A stretch of 64,000 nucleotides of DNA, taken from Straminergon stramineum (Eukaryota; Streptophyta; Bryopsida; Hypnales; Calliergonaceae). Each line of letters opens with the position of its first letter. The first letter of the stretch is position 1. The position numbers and the translations under genes are program-made. Of the stretch, positions 45,945 to 59,354 are shown in pieces. Location: assembly GCA_963920665.1 (NCBI GenBank), contig OY987272.1:315001-379000 (forward strand), in the 5' to 3' direction. The notes under the pieces were generated by a model. The model did not search any database, was not told the origin of the DNA, and saw only the letters and a program-made list of their open reading frames with translations.

Positions 45945-46137
45945 GGGCTGTCCTCAGCACTAAGTCCCAGGGGGATTAAGGTTTCCGCCTGGCTGCCCGC
46001 CTGGGTAAATTTTTCCCCTCCGCCCCACCCGCCCTGAGGTTCTCCCTGAGGCCACAACCCCCCTGGTGGGAAAATTTCCCCTGACGGGCTGCCAGGCGGA
46101 AACCTTAACCCCCCTGGGACTTAGTGCCGAGGGACGG
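45945..46137. mobile_element. GC-rich foldback element at the TRAPPC3 promoter (193 bp)
   Basis: The arms (about 45945-46010 and 46073-46137) are inverted copies. Both contain GCACTAAGTCCCAGGGGG, TTAAGGTTTCCGCCTGGC and GCCCG in mirror order, around a roughly 60-bp GC-rich spacer. The arms differ at only a few bases. The ends are near AGGGCTGTCC / GGGACGGCT with no certain flanking duplication. No second copy is in this window. It ends about 300 bp upstream of the TRAPPC3 ATG, inside or beside the promoter. Confidence 0.7.
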
Positions 46138-46434
46138 CTGTCTGCGCTGCCCAGAAATAATGAAAAAAAAACCCGCCCAGGCGGCACCCGTGACGTCTGT
46201 CGTTGAAGGACGGACGATCAGAGCCCAACGGACCGACGGACGGAGAGTGGGGACCGATGAACTCATAGTGAGCGTAACGCAAGTCCCTCCTTTCCTCGCG
46301 CTTCCCTCCTCGCCATCGCCATCACCATCGCCATCCCTCGCGAGCTTGGCATTCTTTGTCATTGCCAGTGTTGTGTTTCTTTTTCCCTCTTTGCCCCCCC
46401 CTGTCCTGCTGCTGCTGCGTTTTCGCCATTCACG
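46138..46434 (+). promoter_or_regulatory. TRAPPC3 proximal promoter and 5' UTR
   Basis: GC-rich stretch between the foldback element and the start codon, ending in a CT-rich leader. It includes a 6-bp microsatellite of the CCATCG type (46311-46336). A TGACGTC-like site (46191-46197, reading GTGACGTCTG) resembles a bZIP core. No TATA box is apparent. Open frames across it are translations of simple sequence. Confidence 0.4.
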
Positions 46435-48426
<1,992 letters not shown>

Positions 48427-48640
48427 AGTAGTTGAATGAGCTTTGGAATATGTCGTCAACTTCGAGTGTTGAACGCTTGATCCGAAAAGCTGCCAATCAA
48501 GCCCAGTGAAATTACTGCAGCAACTTCTATAATTATATGCCAATGTATACTTGAGTTTCCCAGATGGAGTTGGTAAGGACAATGTCAGTCCTTTTCTCTC
48601 AATAACGGTAAACATGCACAACGATAATAAGTCTGCATGA
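48427..48640 (+). other. TRAPPC3 3' UTR region
   Basis: Mixed composition continues to about 48640. AATAA-type motifs at about 48600 ('tcaataacgg') and 48626 ('gataataag') could direct polyadenylation. The extent is inferred. Confidence 0.35.
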
Positions 48641-49299
48641 GTATAGGCTGGACTAATTGCATGGAAGGATCTTTCCTTCGTTTCCACAAAAGGGATCAGT
48701 TCGAGTAGTTTTTCAAATTGACATTGAGGTAATGATCAGTTTTTTTGTTTTACGTGGAGGTGTTATTTTCCATGACTGTAGCCAAAATAGTCAAGGTAAG
48801 GTAAATACACCTAAAATTGCCCCTTCCCAATTTGTGTCCCTTATGTACACTTATCCAGATTTCTGTGCTGAAATGTCACCCCCCAAATGTGTGAGGCACC
48901 AAATTTTGGTGTTGACAGTACTTTGAAGTTTGATAAAACTTAGCCATGTTGCTGTTCTCAGTATTTTATACTTTTGAAACATTCTTTTTGAAGTCTAGTT
49001 TTAGCATCAAAATCTGATTTTGAAATGATTGATTATGATTTTTCTATTTAAGATTTTGTCCATTGCAATTTTGACTTTCCATAAGGGGCTCTTGGAAATG
49101 AACCTCAAATATGTTACATCTTGGAGAAAAAATCACATCCGAAATTCATTTTAAAAAATTGTACATTAGATTTTGAGAGGCCATAAATTGATTGGGGTTA
49201 TGGAAGTTTGGTGCTTTAACCTCATATATTTTTGGTGACCAACTTTTGGATTTGACATGTGAAAAGAAGATTGAAAGACTTCAAATCACTTTTGCAATT
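48641..49299. other. Intergenic DNA, nothing recognised
   Basis: Composition falls back to AT-rich. A short plus frame (48657-48926) has no recognisable content. No repeat ends. Confidence 0.4.
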
Positions 49300-49303
49300 T
49301 TAA

Positions 49304-50462
49304 CCCCTCATTGCCAAAGAGGATGAAAAGTGTCCTCAAGTCTAATTCAAAGTGTTATAATTTTGCATCCTACGTCTAAATTCAATAAAATTTGTTAGAA
49401 AATTTGCGCTTTCTTCTAGTTTGTGTGGTAAAAGTTTCAAATAAATCCAAGATGTACTAAGTTTTGGGAAGCCAATCAAAGTCCACAAGTTCAATTTGAA
49501 TTCACCAAACTACATTTGATTGTTGCAATTTTGGGGACTTGTATCTCCTTAATCTAATATTTTTTTTCAAAAAAATTTGTTGGGTTATGTTCCCCTTGAA
49601 ATCTACTTATTTTGGTAGAATTTCCATGCCAATCCAGGTTGTTTTGAATGTTTGGAAGCAATTCAAAGTTTATAATCTCGACATTTTTGGATTACAATGA
49701 ACTTTAGTGGCTTGTTTCTTCTTCATATAGTGTTCATTTCCAATAATGTTTTTTTAGAAAAGTTATGCATACTAGTCTAGTTTGTGGGACTAAAATTTCA
49801 TATCAATCCAAGAAGTTGTGAGTGACTGAGAAGCATTTTAGTAGGAGGTTCAATTTTTGATGTGTTTTTCACAACTTTTCTTGCTATTTTTTGACATTTA
49901 AAAGCCATTTTGTAGTCGCTATGAGTCAATTGAATGATTTTTTTTATCTATGTGTTTGTATGCTAATTTTGAATCACATTATCATTTAAAGTTTCTTCAT
50001 TTGAGTAGATTTAGAAACCGAATTTCACCTCCAAATGTGTCTCTAGGAAAATTTCAGCATCCTTTTTCAACACTTCAACATTATAATCTTGCAATCCATG
50101 TGGTCAAATGACACCAAATTTGATGCACATCATCTGCAACAAAGTGCACTTCAAGATTGTATAGTTTAAATCTCTATAACTCAATGAAATTTATATCTAT
50201 TACACCAAAAGCAATGTTGTTTTTGAACCTATTCAAGTCTTAGGTGATGAAGGATTAAGACTCTCATGATCAAACATCATAATCTTTCAATCCATAAGTA
50301 ATATTGTTGTGTTTTCTTTTCCTATGTGATCTCTAACATGTCTAGTTTGAATTTGTATGATTACAAATAAAAATAAATTGATATAACTTATGGAAATGAT
50401 GAATTTTTATTGAAGTCAAAGCAAATTCCTAGAATCTCGAAAATGGCCTTGGGCATTTAGGG
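49304..50462 (+). mobile_element. TTAA-flanked element, group F (1159 bp)
   Basis: TTAA (49300-49303), CCCCTCATTGCCAAAG at the left, CTTGGGCATTTAGGG at the right, and TTAA (50463-50466). Both flanks are intact. The interior is not obviously shared with other groups here. It is AT-rich and non-coding, with long A and T runs. Confidence 0.65.
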
Positions 50463-50466
50463 TTAA

Positions 50467-50782
50467 AATTCGTGTAGATTGGGATCACTTTTGGGTTCAA
50501 ATAAGTGATTATATGAAGGAATTTCAAGAGATCCCCTCTAAATATCTCGTAACTCTTTTCTACATCATATGTTTTTGCAATCTTCTAAGACCATGGATGT
50601 TACTTTTATTATTAGAACAATGAAGATATTTCTATCACAAACATGAATGAAATGTGCTAAATATGGATGAAAAATCAATATTCATTAAAAAATAAGTGTA
50701 TTATTCTAAAATGATGGCACAACCATCACTTGTAAAGTATTGATATCTCCCAATGTAGCAATAGAATTTGGCAAATTTTTGT
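50467..50782. other. AT-rich spacer between two TTAA-flanked elements
   Basis: About 320 bp without a gene or recognised repeat. Confidence 0.4.
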
Positions 50783-50786
50783 TTAA

Positions 50787-51355
50787 CCCCTAAGTGCTCT
50801 GATGTCCATTTTTTGGACAATGAACAAATTGAAACTAAAGTTTCATCCTCCTTATTGCTTGGATGAAAGTCATTCTAATTTGTGGAGATACTTTATCAAG
50901 TTGTTGTCGTATCTAATGGTTGGATTTGGTGTTACTAGAGTACATTTTTTCTAAAGGTACAAATGTGCAAGTATGTCAAGTGGTTGAGCAAAACAAAATT
51001 ACATTGACTCTAGTTCAAAACTAGATTTGCCAAAATGAGGTCATAGATTTTAAGAACACAAAAAATTACCATCTGAAGAGAACCTCATTTCAAATCCATT
51101 CCAACAAATTTACTGAAAAGGTGATAATATTTTGCTTGTGACTAAATTTTGAAGGAATTTTGAAATTTTCCCCTTCAAAATTTATAAACAAATATTGGTG
51201 ACAACATTGGTGAATCTAACCATATGGATGGAGTTTACAACTAAAAATCTACAACTTTTATTTGTATATCAATTCCAAAATATGCTTCCAAACATCACTT
51301 TATAGTGATTTTTCTCAAATCCTCAATTTTGGAGATGACTTAGTACGTTTAGAGG
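50787..51355 (-). mobile_element. TTAA-flanked element, group C copy 2 (569 bp, reverse)
   Basis: TTAA (50783-50786), CCCCTAAGTGCTCTG at the left, GTACGTTTAGAGG at the right, and TTAA (51356-51359). Over its full length it is the reverse complement of 36759-37315, including 'ccaaaatatgcttccaaac' and 'cattgtccaaaaaatgg'-like blocks. The two copies have different neighbours and opposite orientation, which proves dispersal. Non-coding. Confidence 0.85.
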
Positions 51356-51359
51356 TTAA

Positions 51360-52733
51360 ATATCCATTTTTTTTCCAAAATCACACTACTTTGGCCAAAT
51401 TGACATAAGACATAAGTATAATGGCTTATCTTTTTGCTTTTGAATATGAGACTTCCAATTGGTTGAAAGTGTATAAAATGAGTTGTACATATGAGATGAA
51501 CAAGTGTCCCATCCTTTGCATAATTTTATAATATTGATGCTAATGAAGTGTCTTTGTACTAGTGATGATGCTTGATGACAATCGACATTTACATTTATAA
51601 TTGAAGTACTTTGTTGTGAATTTTTATTGAAGAATTTTCATCAAAAGGAAAAATTTTAGTTAGATTTCTTTTGTAAGACTTTTTTTTGGTTTAAAAAATA
51701 CATTAAAAAAATAGTTGCCAAACAATGGTTGATAATCATTAAAGCATAGATGGAATCATCAAAATCAAATGAGTTAAATACAAATATATAGATGAAGATG
51801 ATTTCAATCCCTAAATGACTACAAAGTCAAAGCCACTTGTGCAACTCATCATCAAAATTGGTTGCATGATTGATTTTGATTTTGTTTAAATAGAAGGGAT
51901 GAAGGCCCAATGTTTATAAGCAAGGAAAGTGACAAATCAACACTAGAGGCTTTTAAGTCCTATTATTGTAATAGGATTACTTACCATCTGTATTTTGAAC
52001 CATATTCAACCATGATCTATCAAACTTCTTAATCATCTCATCTCTTCTAAAGTAGGAAGCCCATTGTGGACCACTTGGTCATTGGGTATAGTTCCACTTA
52101 TTGAATTCACAAATTTTTTGGGCAAAAATATGGAAAGTAAGGAAAAATTTCACATGTATTTTGGCCAACTCATTTCGGGAAAAGGAAAGAAACTTATAGG
52201 TGGTTAAAGCAAAATTACACAATGAATCTCTCATTGTAGACTCTGGAGGGGGACTATTCTTGCCCTTTTGGATGCTAATGTCGCTTTCTTAATTCCCTAA
52301 ACGGTTTCATTGACATTCTAAAAGTGTCCCTAGAGATTGTAGAATAATGAATCAATCATTTTTCCACATGTAAAAGCCCATGGAATTGTTCATTGAATTC
52401 ATGAAATTGTGACTTTCCAATCCAATTCCAATATTTTGAGCCTCCAATTGCATACTTTGTACAATTTCTACTATATTAACCTTCAAGCAATGTTGGGGCC
52501 CCAAAGTGGTCAATGGATGACATTCAAGGTTATTGTAGAAACACCTATTGGTCCATAAATTGGATCATTTGGAACAAAGTACTCTAGAGATAGGTCTCAT
52601 CCTTTCCGAAAACTTTCTAGGATTTCTCTCAATCTTCTCAAGAATATTTTACCAAGTTACTTTACCATACTCTAGAAGAGCTACCCTAACAAATATTTAC
52701 ACCTTATTATATAGAACATCCCATTAATCCTTG
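51360..52733. other. AT-rich intergenic DNA, no gene recognised
   Basis: Only chance frames. No paired ends could be found. Confidence 0.4.
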
Positions 52734-52737
52734 AAGG

Positions 52738-53304
52738 ACTAAGGCACATTTAGGACATAAATTATGAAAAATTGCTATTTTTCAAGGTCATGAGAAAAAA
52801 TTGAAAAAAGAAGTTAGTTTTTTTTCAAAATTCAACCATATAAATTTTTTCTAGAATACTATGGGAATGTCTCGAAAAAGTTTCAGAAACTTTGATTGCA
52901 CAGATTGAAAGATTATAGTATTAGAATAAATCATTTTTTTAACCTTGCCCAATAGGACCAACATACTTTAACTCCTCTTGAAGTGAGATTTTTGCACTAT
53001 ATATGGTTATTTTGGGGGGATATTTGCATCTTGTATCATATAAATCACATACCTACGAAATTTCAAAATTATAGGAGGATTTTTGCACATGTTGCTCAAA
53101 GTTGTCTAGGTTGCTTTAAAAGTTCATGGCAACATAACTTTTTATTTGAGCACGTGGACTAGAAAAAAAATGATATACCTACTTAGAAGGTACATGTACA
53201 CACCTTGTATAAAAAGTTGAAGAACATCTGTTAAAAAATGACTTCATACACACCTGCTTGAGACCATCTACATACATTCAATTGTCATTCAGTTCTCTAG
53301 GGGG
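52738..53304 (+). mobile_element. TTAA-flanked element, group G copy 2 (about 567 bp)
   Basis: TTAA (52734-52737), TCCTTGAAGGACTAAGG at the left, and a right end near TCTCTAGGGG followed by TAAG (decayed TTAA). Collinear with 43542-44365 but shorter, lacking about 250 bp of its middle. Non-coding. Confidence 0.55.
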
Positions 53305-53309
53305 TAAGG

Positions 53310-54051
53310 TCCAAAGCTCCATAACAAACACCTATGGAATGACCCCATTATGGTGTTTTTTCAATAAATGAGAGTTGGAACACAATCAATGTCTTAAGTA
53401 ACAATAATAGAGTAATTAGTGACCTCAATAGGAACTTTCAGCTTTTTAGTGTAAATTCATTGTAGATTTGTAGGAAGTGACTTTTTTAGGTCAGGAAATA
53501 TTGTGACTCCTTTAGGTGAGTAAGATGGACATATAATTTTTGTTAGTTTGGGGGTAGTCTAGAGACTCTTTTGGGCAATACACTTCATAACAAATTCATA
53601 CTTTGTTAAAAAAATATAATTTCAATTGCTCTCACCGTTTCTCACACTTGTTTTTAAGTGGTTGTTTTACCTTAAGCTCAGTCACACGAAAGTTTTTGTT
53701 CAAAAATCATGGCTTTGCGCTGGGTCCAGCTGGTCCACATGCAAGCGTCTTCCAACAAAACTACACCTGCTTGAATTTCTCAGAGTTGGGGGAGAGAGTC
53801 TCATCAAAAATCACCTGCTTCCAATGCAATGCTTGCCAAGGTCCTGCATGATTTCTTCGAGTCCTCAACTTGTTCCGGATCGATTGAAATGGCTGCGTGA
53901 TTGGTTATGCTGTCGCCACTGAAGGGAAATTTGAGAATCCTTAGGAATAACTTCTCCAATCTGATGCTCTGTATCCCTTGCGAGCGACAACAATTTGTGA
54001 TGAATGCATCATCGTCGCACAATGATTTGTGACCACTTTTGAAGGGCAAAG
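53310..54051. other. Left part of the gene-less island
   Basis: AT-rich until about 53600, then GC-richer. The minus strand is open from 54049 to 53804 (81 codons, ending ...ASIALEAGDF) with a balanced composition that looks more protein-like than most. It has no known motif. It would read away from the telo-box cluster at 54052-54457. It may be a real but unknown exon, or chance. Confidence 0.25.
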
Positions 54052-54457
54052 TTTAGGGTTTAGGGTCCAAATGTGGCATCTCAGTCTGTTCCAGCATTAC
54101 CCTAATTCGAAACTCTTGAACCGATCCATGTGTGGAGATTGTGCACGTCTCGCTAATTTCACTTCGCAATGGAGCGGAGCAGCCATGATCGTGTTTAGGG
54201 TTTCTGCTCTGCATTACTCCGCATTATACATTTTTCAGTGTGCGTGAATGCTATCGGCTGTGCTACTCTACTGTAATGTAGTCCATGAGTGACGAAGTGG
54301 TTGTTTCAATCGCTCTTCGTCCCTTTCTGTTGATTGTAGATATAAAAGGCATTCCGCCTTTGTTCACAAATTTCACGATTCTCCTCGAGTGTTCCAAAGT
54401 TTAGATCCGCCACTAGGACAACTGAATTAGCAATCGTGACCTTAAACCCTAAACCCT
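54052..54457. promoter_or_regulatory. Cluster of telo-boxes with a TATA box: candidate promoter
   Basis: TTTAGGGTTTAGGG at 54052-54065, GTTTAGGGTTTC at 54192-54203, and TAAACCCTAAACCCT at 54443-54457, with a further CCCTAAACCCTAAA at 54804-54817. Between them TATAAAAGG (54341-54349) is a strong plant TATA box on the plus strand, predicting a start near 54375. Telo-boxes in opposite orientations on either side would suit a bidirectional promoter. Telo-boxes are known from promoters of translation-related and snoRNA genes, but no such product is recognised downstream. Confidence 0.4.
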
Positions 54458-55124
54458 AGAGCAGCAATCTTCGTCAGTCGTATCGAGATCGGTCTTGACG
54501 CTGCGTCTGTCAGCTGGCCTAGTGGTCTCCGTACAGATCGTATCGAAATCTAGGGAGTTCAGGATTTACTGCTTTAACACGCTTCTTCTTGAAGTTTAAG
54601 GAGAATAGGCAAGTGTTGTTTCCCTACGTTTGACAATATAGTGCAGCTGCGGTACTTGAGTTCATTATCTTGGATGAGAAGTGGGTGTATGAAACAATTC
54701 GATTGTGAGGAGGTTTCTCAACCTTAGTTTGATCCAGAGAAGTGGTGCTACAATTTTTTCATATCTGACAGTTATTTACCGTAAATTCTGCAATATCAAG
54801 AATCCCTAAACCCTAAATTGGGACTGTTCCCTAAATTGTAATTTTGAGCCGCATTTGGTAGAGAAGAAAGAAAGATTCCATCTGTTTTGTGGCTCGAGTT
54901 CAGACCATTGTGAGTTATTTTCTGGCAACCAATTTGAATCACGATGTACAAGACACTTTGACGAATTCGTTCAGGGCTATTGAGATTCAGAGAGACATGG
55001 GACAGTATATTACACTTGTGCCAATTATATCGATCATGAGTCAACTCATTCTACTGCAGTCATGAGGCAGGCAGCACACAGTTGCCTCACCGCACTAAAA
55101 ATTATGTGGCTCGATTTTTTGCAG
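54458..55124. other. Putative transcribed region without an obvious frame
   Basis: Mixed composition, low repeat content, no long frame on the plus strand after the predicted start. A box-C-like GGATGAG at about 54672 and a CTGA at about 54766 are at snoRNA-like distance. No terminal stem forms, so I do not call an RNA gene. Confidence 0.25.
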
Positions 55125-55246
55125 AGAAGTACCGCTGGGGGAACCTCGACAATGCTTGTGATGGGATTCATGAACAAGCCACCTCGAAATCATGTTGCAG
55201 CAGACTGACATCCCATGATAGCACGCTGAGGAAGCTCAATGTTCGG
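55125..55246 (+). other. Possible exon of unknown gene (122 nt)
   Basis: Preceded by a strong acceptor (gattttttgcag) and followed by GTATGA. One frame is open throughout, giving about 40 residues starting KYRWGNLDNACDGIHEQ and containing a CC pair. No homologue comes to mind. A second frame is open for 27 residues. The same island offers a tiny acceptor/donor pair at about 55687-55705, ending in GTAAGT. This could be a real multi-exon gene, a long non-coding transcript, or chance. Confidence 0.2.
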
Positions 55247-57866
55247 GTATGATCTTTGGTTCTTCATTGTTTGTTATCTCAGTCACTTAGTTTGTTTGCT
55301 TCGATATGCATGGTATGAAACATACTATTTTTACAATGCTTCGTACGAGAAGTGCGTTTTGTCTCACACCTGTTAAAGTAAGAAAGTGGTGCTGTGCGTA
55401 CATTCGAGAAGTATGTTCTGGATTTCACTTTATTAAAGTATTAGTAATATCTCAATTTCTGTTCAAGAGTTCTGTAAATTCTCATTGTGTGGGTCTGAAT
55501 TAATTTATTTACTTATATTTGAAGCAAACAGATGCCTATTTTCAAAATTTTGCGATTGGTAGATGAGCTTCGGCATATGCTTTGTGGCACCTAAAAAGAT
55601 AAAAAACAATTTTCGTCCTTAGCATCTCTTGCAGATCTGTTTGACTGCAATCCTTGCACTGACTACTTATATTTCGGATTTCCGCAGTTGTTGACCGCCA
55701 ATGGTAAGTAGAGATCTCTTGTAAACGTTCCGAACTGAGTAGATTGCTTTTCGAAATCCTCTCGATTTTGATTAGTTGGTCAGCTGTAGCTGGGATTTTA
55801 TTTACCCCACTTCGCTTTTATGATCTCCCCGCTTCTTAAAATTTATGATATCTATAAAGCACAGCCCTATTGTACGTCAAGTCAGTAATATCCGTTTTAA
55901 ATTCGCCTAAGTTGTCTTTAGTGGAAACTTAGGCTTGTGACATTCGCTCTGGACCGACGTACTCTTTAAGTTTAAATTAGGACTGGACGCAATGAGAGAA
56001 CATCTTGCGTCTTCGACACGCGCCCGGGGAATCTGTATTGTATTTATCTGCTGAAGAGTGAAGACTGGTGACTTCACCAAACATCTTCCTATCGGCCTGG
56101 CTTTTTGCGGTGCAGTAATATAACCTTATGCCTTCTGACTGAAAGTAGGCGGGGACAACTGTTTATGTATGGATGACGTAGTCTGCTGTTATGATATGAG
56201 ATCTGTTCGGAGATGGCTCAAGAAGTGCAACCGCATGCGGATACGGAGATGTCTCATACTCTCATTCTGCCTTCTGCAGAACTGGAAGCCCCACCTTTCA
56301 TTAAGGCTAAAAGTCCAGAGTCCCATCCTTCGTTACAAGATTCTTCTCATCTGCTTGAATAGTTTCATCTTTAGTACAATGTGTGTATAAGTTGACTCCG
56401 AAGTCATTTAGAATTCAAGAGCTGAATCTTACAAATTAATGTCCCCATGCGAACCTCGTTGCCCGTCGAGTTAGAACAATGTATCACTTACTCTACAGTA
56501 GAGGTAAAGGGATTTTGACTTACTAGAGTGTTAACCATAACATTTATCCCAAAGATTAAGATGAACTTCAATGCATCCTACATTTAGAAGTATACGGTTC
56601 ATGGACATCATTTTGATGCTACCATGATGTCAGCTGAGGTGGAGTCTTTGCAGCGTTGAGCTTTTGTTCATACAATATTCAGAGCAGAGGGGATATTCCA
56701 GATTTTGAGCACGAGTGATGAGGCGCGTGTATGAACGGGTCGTGATCAGACGCTTGTCATTGGAGAAATATTTGCCACACAAAAATATTATATTCGTAGT
56801 TGGTAACAATGTTCGGGGGAGAACCGCCGGTAAGTTCACTGTTCGCCAGTGGAATTGGGAAAAGAAGCGGCTGCAATTTGAGCACAGCGGGATAAAAAAA
56901 CCCGGTGGAAAAATCTATAAAATTTCTATTTAGAGGAAAAAATAGAGAAGAAACCCGGACTGGGTACTTGCAAAACCGGTTCAGTATGGGAATTATAGGA
57001 AAATAGCTGGTAAAACTAAAAAAAAACTGAACGCTGGTTGGTACTGATTGAAGGAAATTGATTCTCATGCTTGCCCCGTGGTTAATATCCAGGGCCTTGC
57101 AGATTTGTCCCCGAACTTTGAATGCAGAGACCCAAGAAGAAGCGAAGAGGCATTCTCGTGAGCAGAATCGATCGATTAATATAGAATGTGTAAGGGAGAC
57201 GAATATGGGATGCTTTCCTTTTCTTTTTCTTTTTTTTTAATGATAAATGGAGAATCATGAATGTCGGATGCTTGATGCTGTGTCGTCACTTCGAATCATC
57301 CTGTAGCTGGTCTGAGACAAAAGTGATTTACATAGATATAATATTCGTAAAGATAAACACAGCAAAAATATAAAGTACACCTATTTATCGATTCTTCTCT
57401 AAAGTCTTCTGATGTTTCTCTAGGTGGTGAGTCACTCGTGAGATACTCGGAGAAGATACTGGACATGCGAAATGAGTACACTGCCAATGGGATGGTTGTT
57501 TATCATTGACCTGTGCATGCGAATTAGCATATAGCCCATAGTGGAAATTGAAGAAGGAGCTGGGTTCAGGAGGATCATGCACGAGTCACCAGGTACTATG
57601 CGGTCCTGCACACTCGACTATCCGAGGGCAACTGTGCTCGTTGCTTCCTACTCTCAATTTAATCGTTCTTCTGTGTCCACACTATAATTTAAGAAAATCT
57701 CAGTGCTTGAAGGCGGTGCTCGTGCAGATCGAGGTTCGTCCTCTTTCTCTAATTAAGGCAGCGGGGTTGGGATTTCGAGGCTTCATCTTTTGACAACTAA
57801 ACTATAAGAAAAAGTGACGGTTGTAGGTGCACATACCTTAGTATGTTGCATGCCATCATAATACAC
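55247..57866. other. Gene-less island, middle part
   Basis: Two short plus-strand frames look better than background. 56213-56362 has 49 residues starting MAQEVQPHADTEMSHT, hydrophilic and Pro/Ser-rich. 56715-56933 has 72 residues, strongly basic, with RGRTAGKFTVRQWNWEKKR. Neither has a known motif. No repeats shared with the rest of the window were noticed, which sets this stretch apart. Confidence 0.25.
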
Positions 57867-58045
57867 TATACAATAGAACTTCTATAAAGAGATAGGTTGG
57901 AACCATTCTGACACATTACATTAGAGAGGTTTATAACATTGGGGAGGGTCATTTGCATTCATGACATTTGTATGCAAGCCAGTCTAGGACCAGCAATCAA
58001 TATTCCTTTAGAGAGGTTTATTACTTTAGAGAGTGTTGTTTATTA
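57867..58045. mobile_element. Short inverted-repeat element N, copy 2
   Basis: Begins near 'caatagaacttctataaag' and ends near 'tttagagagtgttgtttatt'. It aligns with 31852-32038 ('gacacattacattagagagg' here, 'gacacattagataagagagg' there). Non-coding. Confidence 0.5.
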
Positions 58046-58049
58046 GTTT

Positions 58050-59120
58050 TTCTACTGTACTAGAATCTCCTTGGGTTTCCATTTCTCAGTGTTTCTTTCC
58101 ATAGGCCGTTCATGATCCAAATGGTGAAAAATTACGGCCCTTGTAATTAAACTTAATTTGCCGGGCCCAGCAAATAATTTGTCGGTAAGCTTATTTCCAG
58201 ATTGCAGATATCCAGCAGTTCTCCAGTGCAAACTGGACTCGGGGCCGTAACTTCTGACGATTAGCTGAAACCACAGCAGTGGTGCAAAGATTTTTTTTAT
58301 TGTTGTGATTCTGTTGGAAAATGAAACATTCAAGACTTGCTGCCGACCCGCTTCCAAACCCGTCAGGCTCAGACGTACTCATCCGCTGATTCATGGTCAT
58401 AGTTAGAGTCAGGTACCCTAACCCTAACCTGCTTTTCATGAAGCACATTCAGTTAGTCTTTGTGAAGACAAGTGAAGTCCACGAACACGGCTGCCAAGCC
58501 AGCTGGAAATATGCAAATGAAACACCGATTCGTCCAGTGCACTGTCTGCGGTAACCAAGCGCAACTCACTATCCGAATTAGAGCAATATGGTGAATATAC
58601 GTACTTCTCATGTCTGGAGCGCCAGAAGTAGTCCACTGGTGTGCATCGGTCTCAAATGCCGGCAAAAAAGCAGCAGCAACTTGTGATTGCCAGTCAAGGC
58701 TCCCTCTAGACTGCAAAGTTGAATAAGACCGAAGAGCAGCCACATTCCGGATCCCTGCACCCTTCAGTATTCTTCTCCACAGTTTCCAGAACGAAGATTG
58801 TCCTTCCTAGCTAGGCTATTCAAAATGCCAGGACTGAAAAAACGGTAAGGAATCCTGGGTGCTGCACCGAATTTTCGAGAATAGGAAAAGAGAACAAGGA
58901 ATTCTGTCTGTAATGTAGGCCGGTGAGCTGTGGATTTGGCGCAACCAGGATTTCACCGGAAGAAGAGGTGTGATACTATTAACGTCAACGTTTGCAGACT
59001 CTCCTCTCCTTGAGATCTACCGGAAGTCAACATATCAGACGCCTAATTTTCCTCTATTCTTCATTTGTGTCCGCCAAATTGGTCAACTAGTGCTCTCAAT
59101 TTGTAGGGTTACCACAATGC
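58050..59120. other. Gene-less island, right part, with a possible minus-strand first exon
   Basis: On the minus strand an open frame starts at 58743 (MAALRSYSTLQSRGSLDWQS). It passes a good donor (AGAA|GTACGT, near 58600). About 150 nt further is a branch-point-like ACTAAC (near 58455) and an AAAAGCAG acceptor. Beyond lies a telomere-like run (58415-58428) and a frame ending PDSNYDHESADEYV. The phases do not join cleanly at that acceptor. It may be a small gene or pseudogene whose promoter faces the group D element at 59125, as at RPL9. Not recognised. Confidence 0.25.
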
Positions 59121-59124
59121 TTAA

Positions 59125-59351
59125 CCCATAAAAAATGCGGTAGATGTTTTTTGTCCGATAAATGACAAGGGATTCTCTTGTGTAGGACAGAGGTGCAACT
59201 ATTTATCCTTAGAATTAGGGGTGGAAAGGGGAGATCTTCTATAGTAGTTTGACTCCCAATTAGTATTTTTTATTTTTTTAAAGTAGATGATGTCAAAAAA
59301 ATTGATTCCAACAGTGATGATTTTTACAGTCACCAGTCCAACATTTAAGGG
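59125..59351 (+). mobile_element. TTAA-flanked short element, group D copy 3 (0.23 kb)
   Basis: TTAA (59121-59124), CCCATAAAAAATGCGG at the left, ACATTTAAGGG at the right, followed by TTCA (decayed TTAA). The interior matches copies 1 and 2: 'gtccgataaatgacaaggga', 'taggggtggaaagggg', 'agatcttctatagtagtttg'. It marks the boundary between the island and AT-rich DNA. Confidence 0.75.
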
Positions 59352-59354
59352 TTC

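Noticed and set aside
54600..54780. Box C/D snoRNA
   Set aside because: Box-like GGATGAG and CTGA are at plausible spacing, but there is no terminal stem and no antisense element that I can match to rRNA.
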